From Antedon mediterranea (Eukaryota > Echinodermata > Crinoidea > Comatulida > Antedonidae): a stretch of 64,000 nt of DNA. Location: contig NC_092675.1 of NCBI RefSeq assembly GCF_964355755.1, positions 21,960,912 to 22,024,911 of the forward strand, in the 5' to 3' direction. The first letter of the stretch is position 1. Every line of letters starts with the position of its first letter. A program made the position numbers and the translations under genes. Of the stretch, positions 50,601 through 62,784 are shown in pieces. The notes beneath the pieces were generated by a model. That model was given only the letters and a program-made list of their open reading frames with translations, searched no databases and was not told where the DNA came from.

Positions 50601-53600
50601 GAGGGAAAGGGATATTTTTATAAGTACAGTACTTCAATTAAATTTTTTTACCTAGTGTTTGTCGTATTAAATGTGACATGTTTATATTGTTTTTCTTGCA
50701 GAAAATCCTAATGCTAAATGGAAACCAAAGATGTGCTCTGTAAAATTGACAAAAGAAGATAAGATCAATTTAATTGAAAACAGAAGAATGTCAATGGTAA
50801 AAACAAACATATTTTTAAAAATTCTCTCCAAAAAAATGTGTTAATTATTTAATTAACTTATAAAAGAAAACCAGAATTGAACTTTTTAGTTGGTTTGATA
50901 TTTATCCAAATTATTTACTTGGCTGCTATTCATTGTGCTAATATTGTGGTCTTTTTTTTATCAAATAGGATTTTTTTATAAGTTATATTTATAACTTAAT
51001 TCTATAACTGTTAAAATCTTTATTTTTGAATTTGGTAGTGAAAAGGATTTAATTTTTTTTTAAATATCTTATTTGGCATAATTTAGAAATTAGATTTGTA
51101 TTGTTTTTTTCTATAGCGACCAAAACGAAAAAAGGATGCAATTATTATGGAAGAGAACGACAAGTCGCCTACTGTCAGGTGAATTTTAAATTTAATTTAC
51201 AAAGTACAGACCGTAAATCTTCTAATAGTAACTCACACTCTAATAGTAACCCCCTTCTAATAGTAACCCACCTTATAAGTCAATCTAATAATAACCCACT
51301 ACTCTAATAGTAACCCACACTCTAATAGTAACCCACACTCTAATAGTAACCCACTACTCTAATAGTAACCCGTACTCTAATAGTAACCCACCTTATAAGT
51401 CAATCTAATAATAACCCACTACTCTAATAAATAGTAACCCATGGAGGTTACTATTAGAGTCACACAAACTATGACACTAAAATCAACATTTTTGATAAGG
51501 AGATATAAATGCATGTTGATTTTGGGAGTGGGGGTGGATTGAGTGTTTTTGAGTTTATAAAATAAAGTTAGAGTTCAACCAAATTTGTTTATTTGTACTG
51601 TTTTATTATTTTGCTACGAGTTGCTGACCGGAAATGTTGGGGTGGGTTACTATTTTCAGGTGCCTAATTTAAGATTAGTAATAGTAACCCACTACTCTAA
51701 TAGTAATCCCCCTTCTAATTAGTAACCCCCCTTCTAATAGTAACCCACCCTAAAAAACAATCAAAGAATAAGAACCAAGGGTTACAATTAGAAGATTTAC
51801 GGTACTTCTTTGTTACATCCTACTATGGAAATTTATTATTTAATTGTGTGAACATCGATCCAACAGTAGCTACCCTACGATAGTTATTCTTTATTTATCT
51901 ATCATCTTTACAGAGGATAACTCATGCAGGTATTCATTAAAAAAGAACTGATATTAAGGGGTCCTCTGTCTGAATAGAATACATAAATACAACAGTATAA
52001 CAATAATAATAATAAAACTTTATTTCATCATTCACTGTTTTTTTTATTGCAGAGTTAGCCGTACGCAACCAAAACAGAAAGCCAAGTCATATGATCCGTT
52101 TAAATTAATTGCTTGCTCAAAATTTTCAAATTTAACACCAGTAAGTAGTAGAACTTTGTCTTTCTTGGTCAATTCCATCAGCAGAGTCTCTCTTTTACCA
52201 CTGCCATCGTTCCAATCAAAAGGAAAGATGCACGTGAAAGAGATTCAGTAGTACTCTACTGGTTTCCATTGATTTCTTGTACCTTAGGCCAGAAGTATAT
52301 AGGTTGACAGGTGTTATAGCAAGTGCCATCAACATTGTCACACCACCGTTATTGTTACCAAAAGACTTATATAATTTCTTTGTTATTCTGTCATAATACT
52401 TTTTGACATATCTAGCATATGTTTTATTATGGGATAAAAACAGGGTGATAACTGAACCCATGCTTTAAGTCTTGTTGTCATTTTTGGTGTTACACACCAA
52501 GGTTAGCCCACTAAGTCCATAGACTTGTTTCCGCTGGGTCCTTCTGTTGGTGAATTGGGCAATACACCACGTTCTTTAACATGCACATGAGCCATATTGC
52601 ACACAGAACAAATGGCATAATGTCTCGTCTAAAAGACGGCATGCACTTTAATGCACTGTTTAACCATATCAAAACCAGAACTGTGGCAATGCCAGTATTT
52701 GAATCCACAGCCCTGTAATTATGATAACGTAACTTAACCATGAACTTCCACTGTATTATTTCTAGGCCCCATTGACGTTGAAGGTGACTTCTAAATCTCT
52801 TGTCGTTATGGACATTCATGCACATCTGTCAGGCACAGAGGTGATTGGTCTGTTAGGTGGATGCTTTAATCAAAGTCAGCTTACAATTCAAACCGCAGTG
52901 CCTTGTAACAGTCTTAGTACTGGCATGCAATGTGAGATGGACCCAGGTATGCTATCATTTCACTCTATATGTCTTTATCATCATCTTGTCTTGAGACATG
53001 ATGCTTTCCACCATTTTCTCCCGAATGGTTATGTGTTTTGGCTATTCAAATATTTAATAATAATGATAATTATAATTGCTGTTGGCCAGTGCAGTAAGTG
53101 TAGATTTTGTATTTTAACCTCACCCTTCGGAAGGGATGTTATGCTATTGCACATATTTAATACATACACTATTCAAAAATATTAGGTCGTTACCTAGTAA
53201 ACATTGCCATGGCACATAGAGATTGAAACTAAATTTATTTAAAACGTGTTGGTGTCTGCTGCAATGTAACTTAATCGTATAGAGAAAATTTTCTAAATTT
53301 CTACTGATATGAACTGAGCACCAATAACTAAATAAATAAACATACTGTTAACGATAGTAGAATTCTGAATTATATATTATTTATTTTTAGTTTCACAGAC
53401 AGAAGCTTGTGAAGCAATTATAGATAGTGGATTACAGGTTGTTGGATGGTACCACAGTCATCCTACCTTTCCACCAAATCCATCAGTTAGAGATATCGAG
53501 ACGCAATCACAATTTCAGGTATGATTACAATGGAGATCATCCTTGCCATAAATTGCTATCACATTTCTACCACAGCAAAAACCCAATGATGATGTACGAA

Positions 53601-56600
53601 TTATTCATTCATACAATATTAAACATGTATATGTTTCAGTTCAGTGGTAGCCTAACCTAGGCCCATTCTGACTTTCAGTTTTGTTAACATTGAATTGTAT
53701 TGAGTTGTATTCAATCCGCATATTTTTCATAAGGCTATTTGTTATTTGTAGCCTACAACTACAATAAAAAAAGATAGAATTAGTCAATATATGATTTCCA
53801 ATTTGCAGAGCTGGTTCGTGCAGGGTGGAGCTCCGTTTGTTGGGGTTATTGTCAATCCTTATAGTAGAAACTTCCAGAATGAATCAGAATTCCGTTTCAT
53901 GATCATTTGTGACCAGTGGTTAGATGGAGAGATGACAAGTGAGTATTCCATCAAAGTTAATTAATTCGTTTAGTAGTAATTTTAATAGTATATTTATTGT
54001 AATGGCGAATTTACACAGACGAGCGGTAACGGTAATACAAATATAGAATCTGTGGGATTCCTTATGACCATTTACACAAAGCACCGAGCGGACGGGCAGT
54101 TCAGCTGAGGATAGATAAAGATTCTACATGGGACACTAAGCTACACGTTTTTCCGCTTACCTTTACCGCTAGTCTGTGTAAATTTCCCTTTAGGCTTGGT
54201 TTTCTTCTTAAGGGAAGTTTATAATTAGGAAGTAAGATAATAATAATATTAAAACTGTTAAAGTTGATTAATTTTATCTACGCTGCATAGTGGTACTTGT
54301 TGGCCATTGTTTATTTTGTTTTTAAATGAATTTATATGATGAATGAGTGTTTATTTATTTCATATTTTATTCATGCTCCCTTCTTCTGTGTGGATGATGT
54401 GTATTCTTCAAAAAATATTATCAACAACCAATAGATGCAGACAAAATAGCCAGTATATATGTCATTATGTTCTGCTCTTGGCCTGTATGTCTGTCTTTGG
54501 GCTGGAATACCAGGTTAGGCAATCTGGCTGAAAACATTTATAAATGCAGTATTTATTTAAAGCAATACTGTACTTTGAATTTAGAGGATTCAAATTTTTT
54601 AAAAGCTTGGCAATTGTTAGACTGTAAAACCATTAAAATAATCTACAATTTGTGGAACACCGGAAATTCTTTGTGCTTTTAGGTCAAAGTTTGATGACAA
54701 AGCTTTGAACTTCAGTTCATCATCAAATAATTCCTTCATTTACTTCAATAGAAGCTAATTAATTAGTATAGTACTTCACTGCCATTACTGTAATAAAATT
54801 AGTAATGGTAAAAACTCCAGCATTGCTTCTTATCTTGCCACAACATTATGATAATCAAGTCAGGAAGTAAATTATATGTATTTTGTATTATGTTTCATAT
54901 TAATGTTCAATAATATTCATTCATTTATTTAATCACCTCAAAAACATCAATGGTAAAATAAGTAAGACAAATAGTTTGTGCCAGTAATGCTCTACTTTCT
55001 AGTTTCATACAATACAATTAGTCATTTCCATATAATACAATCAATAAGATAATACTGCATATACTGTACATAAAAAATGAATTATTGTTTTGATTTAGCT
55101 TTTCGCTTTTTTTTTGTATCTCCATTGAGATCCAGCCACTGATACCCACAGCATTGTCATTTTTTCAGTATTTTGCCTTTGGATTTATATAATGATAATG
55201 ATGTATATATAATGATATATAACATTTCCATCTAGTTGTTAGGTTCACATTCACCATTGATCATGCTTCCACAGAGTGAAATAGATCTGCTCTCAGTTTG
55301 GCTTAAATCATGATAATGTATTGAATTGATATACTGTATTAAACAATATTTCATCCACTAGTTGCATTCCTATTCACTGTTGATCATGCTTCCACTGAGT
55401 GAAATACCTCTGCTCTCTGTTTGGCTTAAATCATGATAATGCATTTAACTGATATATTTAACAATATTTCATCCACTAGTTGCGTTCATAGTCACTTTTG
55501 ATCATGCTTCCACCGAGTGAAATACCTCTCCTCATTTATTCTTATCAGGCAGTACAAGCTGACACAGCACATATGTAATGATTTATTTATTGATTTATTC
55601 AGGTTCGATTGGAACTGTAGCTTGGTGGTCAACAGGCTTACTTTCCAATCCCAACGTCCAGGGATCAATCCTGACCTAATTCCAGTGCTTTAATTTACTA
55701 CTCTTTTAACTCCACTCCCTAAGCCTCAAATGAGACTTTATAAGCATGATAAATTATAACATAGTTTATCCATCCTGTAATTTGCGAGTTTGTGCTTGCT
55801 GTTGGATGCCTATAAAATAAAAATGAAATAAAAAAAATAATGTATTGATTTAATTTCAGAGCAACCATTTCAATTTGATTTTGATGTTGTTCACCCGGTG
55901 ATTGACGTCAATGAATTAATAACTGTCACAATGAACCTTCTTCACAAATTCAAAACATACAGCTAGTAAGTTTAATAATACAAATCTTTTTTCTTTTATT
56001 GTTAGAAATATAGTTGGCTTCTTGAATAATAATAACAATATTAATTACAGTAGAACCTCTCTTTTCGGACACCCCTATTCAGGAGACACCTGAAAGGGTC
56101 ACTTTCCAATGAAACAAAGAGCCAATATATTGTTCAACCTCTATGTAGGGATACCCCTATTCAGGAGACACCTGAAAGGGTCACTTTCCAATGAAACAAA
56201 GAGCCAATATATTGTTCAACCTCTATGTAGGGATACCCCTATTCAGGAGACACCTGAAAGGGTCACTTTCCAATGAAACAAAGAGCCAATATATTGTTCA
56301 ACCTCTATGTAGGGATACCCCTATTCAGGAGACACCTGAAAGGGTCACTTTCCAATGAAACAAAGAGCCAATATATTGTTCAACCTCTATGTAGGGATAC
56401 CCCTATTCAGGAGACACCTGAAAGGGTCACTTTCCAATGAAACAAAGAGCCAATATATTGTTCAACCTCTATGTAGGGATACCCCTATTCAGGAGACACC
56501 TGAAAGGGTCACTTTCCAATGAAACAAAGAGCCAATATATTGTTCAACCTCTATGTAGGGATACCCCTATTCAGGAGACACCTGAAAGGGTCACTTTCCA

Positions 56601-59600
56601 ATGAAACAAAGAGCCAATATATTGTTCAACCTCTATGTAGGGATACCCCTATTCAGGAGACACCTGAAAGGGTCACTTTCCAATGAAACAAAGAGCCAAT
56701 ATATTGTTCAACCTCTATGTAGGGATACCCCTATTCAGGAGACACCTGAAAGGGTCACTTTCCAATGAAACAAAGAGCCAATATATTGTTCAACCTCTAT
56801 GTAGGGATACCCCTATTCAGGAGACACCTGAAAGGGTCACTTTCCAATGAAACAAAGAGCCAATATATTGTTCAACCTCTATGTAGGGATACCCCTATTC
56901 AGGAGACACCTGAAAGGGTCACTTTCCAATGAAACAAAGAGCCAATATATTGTTCAACCCCTATGTAGGGACACCCCTATTCAGGAGACACCTGAAAGGG
57001 TCACTTTCCAATGAAACAAAGAGCCAATATATTGTTCAACCCCTATGTAGGGATACCCCTGTTCAGGAGACACCTGAAAGGGTCACTTTCCAATGAAACA
57101 AAGAGCCAATATATTGTTCAACCTCTATGTAGGGATACCCCTATTCAGGAGACACCTGAAAGGGTCACTTTCCAATGAAACAAAGAGCCAATATATTGTT
57201 CAACCTCTATGTAGGGATACCCCTATTCAGGAGACACCTGAAAGGGTCACTTTCCAATGAAACAAAGAGCCAATATATTGTTCAACCTCTATGTAGGGAT
57301 ACCCCTATTCAGGAGACACCTGAAAGGGTCACTTTCCAATGAAACAAAGAGCCAATATATTGTTCAACCTCTATGTAGGGATACCCCTATTCAGGAGACA
57401 CCTGAAAGGGTCACTTTCCAATGAAACAAAGAGCCAATATATTGTTCAACCTCTATGTAGGGATACCCCTATTCAGGAGACACCTGAAAGGGTCACTTTC
57501 CAATGAAACAAAGAGCCAATATATTGTTCAACCTCTATGTAGGGATACCCCTATTCAGGAGACACCTGAAAGGGTCACTTTCCAATGAAACAAAGAGCCA
57601 ATATATTGTTCAACCTCTATGTAGGGATACCCCTATTCAGGAGACACCTGAAAGGGTCACTTTCCAATGAAACAAAGAGCCAATATATTGTTCAACCTCT
57701 ATGTAGGGATACCCCTATTCAGGAGACACCTGAAAGGGTCACTTTCCAATGAAACAAAGAGCCAATATATTGTTCAACCTCTATGTAGGGATACCCCTAT
57801 TCAGGAGACACCTGAAAGGGTCACTTTCCAATGAAACAAAGAGCCAATATATTGTTCAACCTCTATGTAGGGATACCCCTATTCAGGAGACACCTGAAAG
57901 GGTCACTTTCCAATGAAACAAAGAGCCAATATATTGTTCAACCTCTATGTAGGGATACCCCTATTCAGGAGACACCTGAAAGGGTCACTTTCCAATGAAA
58001 CAAAGAGCCAATATATTGTTCAACCTCTATGTAGGGATACCCCTATTCAGGAGACACCTGAAAGGGTCACTTTCCAATGAAACAAAGAGCCAATATATTG
58101 TTCAACCCCTATGTAGGGACACCCCTATTCAGGAGACACCTGAAAGGGTCACTTTCCAATGAAACAAAGAGCCAATATATTGTTCAACCCCTATGTAGGG
58201 ATACCCCTGTTCAGGAGACACCTGAAAGGGTCACTTTCCAATGAAACAAAGAGCCAATATATTGTTCAACCTCTATGTAGGGATACCCCTATTCAGGAGA
58301 CACCTGAAAGGGTCACTTTCCAATGAAACAAAGAGCCAATATATTGTTCAACCTCTATGTAGGGATACCCCTATTCAGGAGACACCTGAAAGGGTCACTT
58401 TCCAATGAAACAAAGAGCCAATATTGTTCAACCTCTATGTAGGGATACCCCTATTCAGGAGACACCTGAAAGGGTCACTTTCCAATGAAACAAAGAGCCA
58501 ATATATTGTTCAACCTCTATGTAGGGATACCCCTATTCAGGAGACACCTGAAAGGGTCACTTTCCAATGAAACAAAGAGCCAATATATTGTTCAACCTCT
58601 ATGTAGGGATACCTCTATTCAGGAGACACCTGAAAGGGTCACTTTCCAATGAAACAAAGAGCCAATATATTGTTCAACCCCTATGTAGGGACACCCCTAT
58701 TCAGGAGACACCTGAAAGGGTCACTTTCCAATGAAACAAAGAGCCAATATATTGTTCAACCCCTATGTAGGGATACCCCTATTCAGGAGACACCTGAAAG
58801 GGTCACTTTACAATGAAACAAAGAGCCAATATATTGTTCAACCCCTATGTAGGGATACCCCTATTCAGGAGACACCTGAAAGGGTCACTTTCCAATGAAA
58901 CAAAGAGCCAATATATTGTTCAACCCCTATGTAGGGACACCCCTATTCAGGAGACACCTGAAAGGGTCACTTTCCAATGAAACAAAGAGCCAATATATTG
59001 TTCAACCCCTATGTAGGGATACCCCTATTCAGGAGACACCTGAAAGGGTCACTTTCCAATGAAACAAAGAGCCAATATATTGTTCAACCCCTATGTAGGG
59101 ACACCACTATTAAGGAGACACTTTGTTATTTTCTCCGTTATACAATCCCTATGAAAAAATGTAGCATTCCAGATGATTTTATTTCACAATACAACACAAT
59201 AAAATCACGAAAACGAAAGGTCGAAAAATAGTTGGAATAGTAAAGCACAAATTTAGGGCAGTAAAAAACAGCTATTATTTAATATTGGAGAGTACAGTAT
59301 TTATTTTTCATATGTGTAAAGTAAAAGCATGTTAATATATTGCACAATGTATTGAGAAAAAAAATAATTATTCATAACATATTGTTTATTTTCTTTTTTA
59401 ATAGTCGGATTGAAATGATGGAGCGCTATCGGAGAAAGGGGGAATTAACATACCTTGAAAAGGTAAATACTGTACATATACACTACAAACTTATTACAAG
59501 GTTATTTAAGCCAGTCCTGTGTCTAAGGGCCTGTTCGTAGGGGTTGAAAATACCAGCTTATTCCCGATTTCCGTTCGCGTGATTCAATTAACTTTTGCCT

Positions 59601-61064
59601 CAGGCTACAAAAAATTCGAGGTAAAATGTTCACCAAATTTGCAGGTTATTTCAGCGATAATCCAATTATACTCGGCCTTCGAGGATAATAAATCTCCGAT
59701 AGAGGCAATGTGTCAAATTTTGACAAACGTTCGCTGCCTAGGCCCGTCATTTCTCCTACGAAGCTCTTCCATACACGCTTCGAGAGCGATCGTCAGCTGG
59801 TGCTGTCCTTGTTGGTGTAGACCGCTTAGTAGGCCTAGCTGGTCGGGGAGCCGCTGGTCGGTGGTGTTTCCGTCGTGTAACATTGGGCTCAAATTCTTCG
59901 TCAATGAGTAAAATAATGGTCGTCAGGAGAAGGCATATTTCGGCAGGATTATCGGCGTTAAGAGGCATAAGGTTTGTCGCAAGGATAAGCAGTGTAAAAG
60001 GTAGCAAGTAATTGTTATTGTAAAGAAAGATCGCGAGTAAAAAATATACAACACGAAACTAGCGTGCGAAAATGGGGTCGTAGGTTGTAAAGACAACTGA
60101 CCTTAAAACGTAATTTCCGGTTTGTGATTCGTCGATTAAGCATTTAAGCGGTTAAATATTTCAAGTACGAACAACGCTCAATTTATAACCCGAGGCATGG
60201 GTGAAATTAAGCGCTTATTTTAACCACCGTAGGAACACGACCTAATAAAGTGTATGGGTGAACAATGCATACATCTGTGTGCAATTTGAATTGGTTACTA
60301 TTCCATGGGAATAAAATGCATACATTTTTATCATTAGTACCAAATGGACATGACAAGGATGTGACACCAAAAAAAATGTTTTGGTTTAGAATATAAACGA
60401 AACAGGAAAGGACCTATCATTTCCCAACAGTCTCTATGTATGTGAATTGCCGTTTCATTCTGGACTGGTGTTTGAAAGACAATATATAATATTAGGCTAC
60501 ATAAATAATATTTTCAGGGCCTGTTGCTGCTAAAAATATACATTATATGGGCTCCAAAGAAGTAATGTCGACTGGTTAGGACACAATGGGTTAAATTTTC
60601 ATTAGAAACGACTTCCAGTCAACTCAACTGTAAATTAATTCCAGGTTTAAAAAAAAAAATAAGTGGATAAATTGATTCATTTCCCTATGTTGTTTTATTT
60701 AATATTGTATAATTGTTTGAGTATTATTTCATACCCTACTTCAATTATAGCACTATATTTTTTACCCATTGCATTGAGGTCAAATCTTTAAAGTTGTAAA
60801 TCACAATATTTTGAAGCTTTATAATTGAGCAGTTGTCACACAACAGGTCACCCAGCTCTGCAAACTCAAGAATGCATTTTGTGTATTAAAGAGTATTTTT
60901 ATTCATATTCATTCCTTGTTATTTAGATGTTGCTGTCATTAAAGAAGTATTTATTGTTAGATGGTGGAAGTTTACAGATTGGTTTAATAGACAAGATACG
61001 AGAGATGGTAGCTGAGGAGTTTAAATCAGCAACAACATTCAATCTGCAAGTTAATGATGATTAA
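44656..61064 (+). CDS. MYSM1: MYSM1 histone H2A deubiquitinase (SANT-SWIRM-MPN+)
   Basis: Modelled exons: 44656-44720, 45090-45168, 45521-45609, 46035-46121, 46652-46721, 47028-47120, 47618-49133, 49643-49817, 50442-50581, 50702-50796, 51117-51178, 52053-52140, 52766-52946, 53391-53518, 53809-53938, 55860-55965, 59405-59462 and 60927-61064. Phases agree, giving about 1099 aa (human is 828). The 45609/46035 junction is the weakest; 46065 is an alternative acceptor. The N-terminus has the family segment [13 protein letters not shown] lies at about 107-161, SWIRM about 680-772 and MPN+ about 854-1000. The JAMM residues are present: Glu878 (EVIGLLGG), His935 and His937 (HSHP), Ser945, Asp948. The known role is removing ubiquitin from histone H2A Lys119 in the nucleus. 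The extra length lies in the 1.5-kb linker exon. Confidence 0.93.
46652..47120 (+). other. MYSM1: MYSM1 SANT/Myb-like domain exons
   Basis: Exons 46652-46721 and 47028-47120 encode [32 protein letters not shown] and [11 protein letters not shown]. The spaced Trp residues and the final helix match the SANT fold. The intron between them carries the GTCATGGTT microsatellite. Confidence 0.9.
46795..46940. repeat. GTCATGGTT 9-bp microsatellite, about 16 copies
   Basis: The unit repeats without visible interruption from about 46795 to 46940 in the SANT-domain intron. A 9-bp unit keeps several frames open, which explains the artificial ORFs here. Confidence 0.97.
47618..49133 (+). other. MYSM1: MYSM1 linker exon with coding repeats
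   Basis: The 1.5-kb phase-0-to-1 exon encodes about 505 residues between SANT and SWIRM: an N-terminal basic stretch, an acidic [16 protein letters not shown] segment, and then from about 48320 to 48660 short repeats of DEIVPVTT and [15 protein letters not shown]. The composition indicates disorder. Confidence 0.85.
49189..49357. mobile_element. MITE family A, copy 7
   Basis: GTGTAGACAGATCTT right end, GTGTGACGTGCCC and AAATATGGTAGT internal motifs. The left end is partly disrupted. Confidence 0.7.
49643..50581 (+). other. MYSM1: MYSM1 SWIRM domain exons
   Basis: Exons 49643-49817 and 50442-50581 encode [35 protein letters not shown] and [13 protein letters not shown], the helix order of SWIRM domains. 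The Trp codon is split across the junction, supporting phase 2. Confidence 0.9.
49943..50172. mobile_element. MITE-like repeat with TACAGTAGA ends (family B)
   Basis: The left end TACATTAGAACCCCTATTAG is followed by AGGGACACCTTTGAGAC. The right end, reverse-complemented, is TACAGTAGAGACACTCCTC, then TTTGGGACACCTCTACTAAG. The same GGGACACC and TAGAACC-style text flanks the 82-bp satellite at 56050. Confidence 0.65.
51205..51804. mobile_element. TIR element with internal CTAATAGTAACCCA repeats
   Basis: ACCGTAAATCTTCTAATAGT at the left and the complement of GAAGATTTACGGTAC at the right form inverted ends. The interior has over a dozen imperfect CTAATAGTAACCCA units near both ends, and one inverted unit at about 51434-51460. 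It lies in a MYSM1 intron. Confidence 0.75.
52500..52735. repeat. Dispersed repeat, second copy of the 12.9-kb family
   Basis: It contains CCGCTGGGTCCTTCTG, ACGTTCTTTAACATGCACAT and GAGCC. The GTTCTTTAA..TGCACATGAG core is shared with 12860-13045. Confidence 0.45.
52766..53938 (+). other. MYSM1: MYSM1 MPN+/JAMM catalytic exons
   Basis: Exons 52766-52946, 53391-53518 and 53809-53938 encode [47 protein letters not shown] and [12 protein letters not shown]. The signature H-x-H-x7-S-x2-D is complete and the upstream Glu is present, so an active zinc isopeptidase is predicted. Confidence 0.93.
54000..54193. mobile_element. MITE with AATTTACACAGAC ends
   Basis: The left AATTTACACAGACGAGCGGT and right ACCGCTAGTCTGTGTAAATT are near-perfect inverted ends of a roughly 190-bp element in a MYSM1 intron. 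Confidence 0.8.
55234..55540. repeat. Tandem repeat, about 120 bp x 2.5
   Basis: GATCATGCTTCCAC recurs at 55259, 55383 and 55499, with TTTGGCTTAAATCATGATAA and ATTTCATCCACTAGTTGC in each full unit. Confidence 0.85.
55603..55830 (+). mobile_element. tRNA-derived SINE-like element
   Basis: TAGCTTGGTGG (55618-55628) fits a pol III A box and GGGATCAATCC (55661-55671) a slightly degraded B box, spaced about 33 bp apart as in tRNA genes. The body has CTCCACTCCCTAAGC and ends in an A-rich tail just before the 55860 exon. A related copy is at 11690-11870. Confidence 0.65.
56071..59121. repeat. 82-bp intronic satellite, 37 units plus a partial
   Basis: The unit starts ACCCCTATTCAGGAGACACC and continues through TGAAAGGGTCACTTTCCAAT and GAGCCAATATATTGTTCAAC. 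Starts at 56071, 56153 and 56235 fix the period at 82 bp. One unit near 58420 is 80 bp. Units differ at only a few sites (CCTCTATG/CCCCTATG, GGGATA/GGGACA, CTATTC/CTGTTC). It fills most of the MYSM1 intron 55966-59404. Confidence 0.97.
59527..60242. mobile_element. PIF/Harbinger-like element, TAA target duplication
   Basis: The left end GGGCCTGTTCGTAGGGGTTG and the complement of the right end (GGTCGTGTTCCTACGGTGG) are similar. TAA lies outside both ends (59524-59526 and 60243-60245), the 3-bp duplication type of this superfamily. The interior is GC-richer than its surroundings. A minus-strand frame (60007-59756) encodes a Leu-rich then Arg/Pro-rich peptide that could be a transposase-exon remnant. 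Confidence 0.65.
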
Positions 61065-61922
61065 TTCATTTACGGTATTACTAATCCCATTCAAATATAG
61101 CACACATTTTTTTAACCATTACTACATTGAGATAAAATCTTTGTGCTACTCTAAACTCTTTCAAGTCACTGTTGAAGTCTTTCTTTTTCATTAATTTAAA
61201 TTATTGCCACTTCTCAATTTATGTACAGCACATTGAGAGCTTGTTTATATGCGCTGTATAAGAATGAACTATTATTATTATTCATCTCAGTGGTATGGCG
61301 AGTAAGACATTTGTTTACATCTATCCTACAATGTCAATATAGTTTTTTATTAGTATTTATATAAAAGAAATACACAAAAGTTCAGTGAATAAGTGAGCCA
61401 ACATGAAAAAGAACTTTTAAATGTTCACTTTAGGCCAAACATGCAATGAGGACGAAAACTCAATAGATCACTGCATTTTGGCTGGCCCCACTCATTTAGG
61501 CCACAACAGGATCGGCCTAAAGCAATTGCTGAACTATGCTCTAAATCATATATTGGTTTGGATGCAGTGGCATGATAAATATTAATCTAATATCATAAAT
61601 TTACAAATCAAATCAAATCAAAAAAATTATTCAATGAAAAAATTATATTTTCTTAAAAAAATATATGTTTTTCGATTTTTCAATTTATGCATACATGCTA
61701 GTATAGCATGTACAATAACGTAGCAACTACACTATTTGAAATTATTAAGCACAAATTATTGTCTCCTTGCAGATGATATGGTGATATAACTGATTTACGC
61801 ATGTGCGATACAGCCTAACGCTACAACAAAACTAATTACAAATTGGTTAATTCAAATTGGCCAAAATAGCCAAATTATCGTAATAGCATTAAATACCCAT
61901 TGTCTTTTCTGCCTTCAATAAA
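61065..61922 (+). other. MYSM1: MYSM1 3' UTR / downstream region
   Basis: AATAAA at 61917-61922 is a candidate polyadenylation signal. Retroelement-tail text (GCGCTGTATAAGAATGAAC, then ATTATTATTA) lies at about 61250-61282. No coding exon is visible beyond the stop. Confidence 0.4.
61424..61625 (+). pseudogene. Non-LTR retrotransposon 3' fragment with CAAAT tail
   Basis: One frame gives FTLGQTCNEDENSIDHCILA, then GPTHLGHNRIGLKQLLN, resembling the Cys/His-containing C-terminal end of LINE polyproteins (C...H...C...R). It ends in a CAAATCAAATCAAATC microsatellite tail. The subfamily is not assigned. Confidence 0.5.
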
Positions 61923-62441
61923 ATTGAGAGCAACATTTTGTTTGTAGTACTCATAATATATACATAAAAAAAACAACCTTTTGGATAGAATTTTAGAATG
62001 TATAAATATAATGTAAAAACTGAATTTTAAAAATATATAATTGTATATTTTTTAAAGCTTTTAAAAAAAATATTTTTTTAGCATTTACTATTTAATTAGT
62101 AATATAATAAAAATATAAAACCAATTTCAAATATATAATACTGTATCTCTAAAGGAGAAATTATAATAATAATAGAGAGAAATGGTGAGCTATGATTATG
62201 TCTGAAATTTTTAGGGCGGTAATGTTTAAAAACCATATACAAACATACACATTTTATGTCAATTTGTATCAACCGAAATCTTTGCGAAGGAGCTGTGCCA
62301 AGTCTTGTCTAGCCTTTGTTGTACACAGCTATTGTGGACACTGAGACTGGTAAGGTCAAGATACAACTTTGCGCAGATTCTTAGATGCATTATGGGAGTA
62401 TGTTTGATCCAAATAATGACCGGGGTAATAATGAACAGTTC

Positions 62442-62784
62442 TTAAGCTTGGTTCCCACTAGCGACGAAAAGTAGCGCAACCGACACAACGTAAGCAAATG
62501 CCCTCCCAATAATTGTGTTTACCCCCGCCTGTGTGAAATCAAACCTGCTTGTTGCGCGTCAATGTTAGCATGCCGTAGACTTTGACCTGGTTCACCCCGT
62601 GTACTTTTGAGTATGCACTGTTTTCCAGTGTCTTTTGCATTGCGTTGTGTGAAATCAAACTGATTTGATTTCCCATAGCGATGTTTTGCAGCACTGTTGC
62701 GTCATCGGTTCCCACTTGTGATTACGCAATACAGCTTTGCGTCGATATGTCGCTGCGTTGCGTTCTAGTGGGAACCACGCTTTA
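62442..62784. mobile_element. MITE with GTGGTTCCCACTAG-type ends
   Basis: The left AAGCTTGGTTCCCACTAG and the complement of CTAGTGGGAACCACGCTTT form inverted ends. GTGTGAAATCAAAC occurs twice inside. No ORF. Confidence 0.8.

Noticed and set aside
56071-59121. CRISPR-like array
   Set aside because: The whole 82-bp unit is repeated with no unique spacers, inside a eukaryotic intron.
58977-59231. 84-residue ORF
   Set aside because: It runs through the last satellite units and has no family similarity that I can see.
59519-59911. 130-residue + strand ORF
   Set aside because: It lies inside the PIF/Harbinger-like element; the more plausible remnant is on the minus strand.
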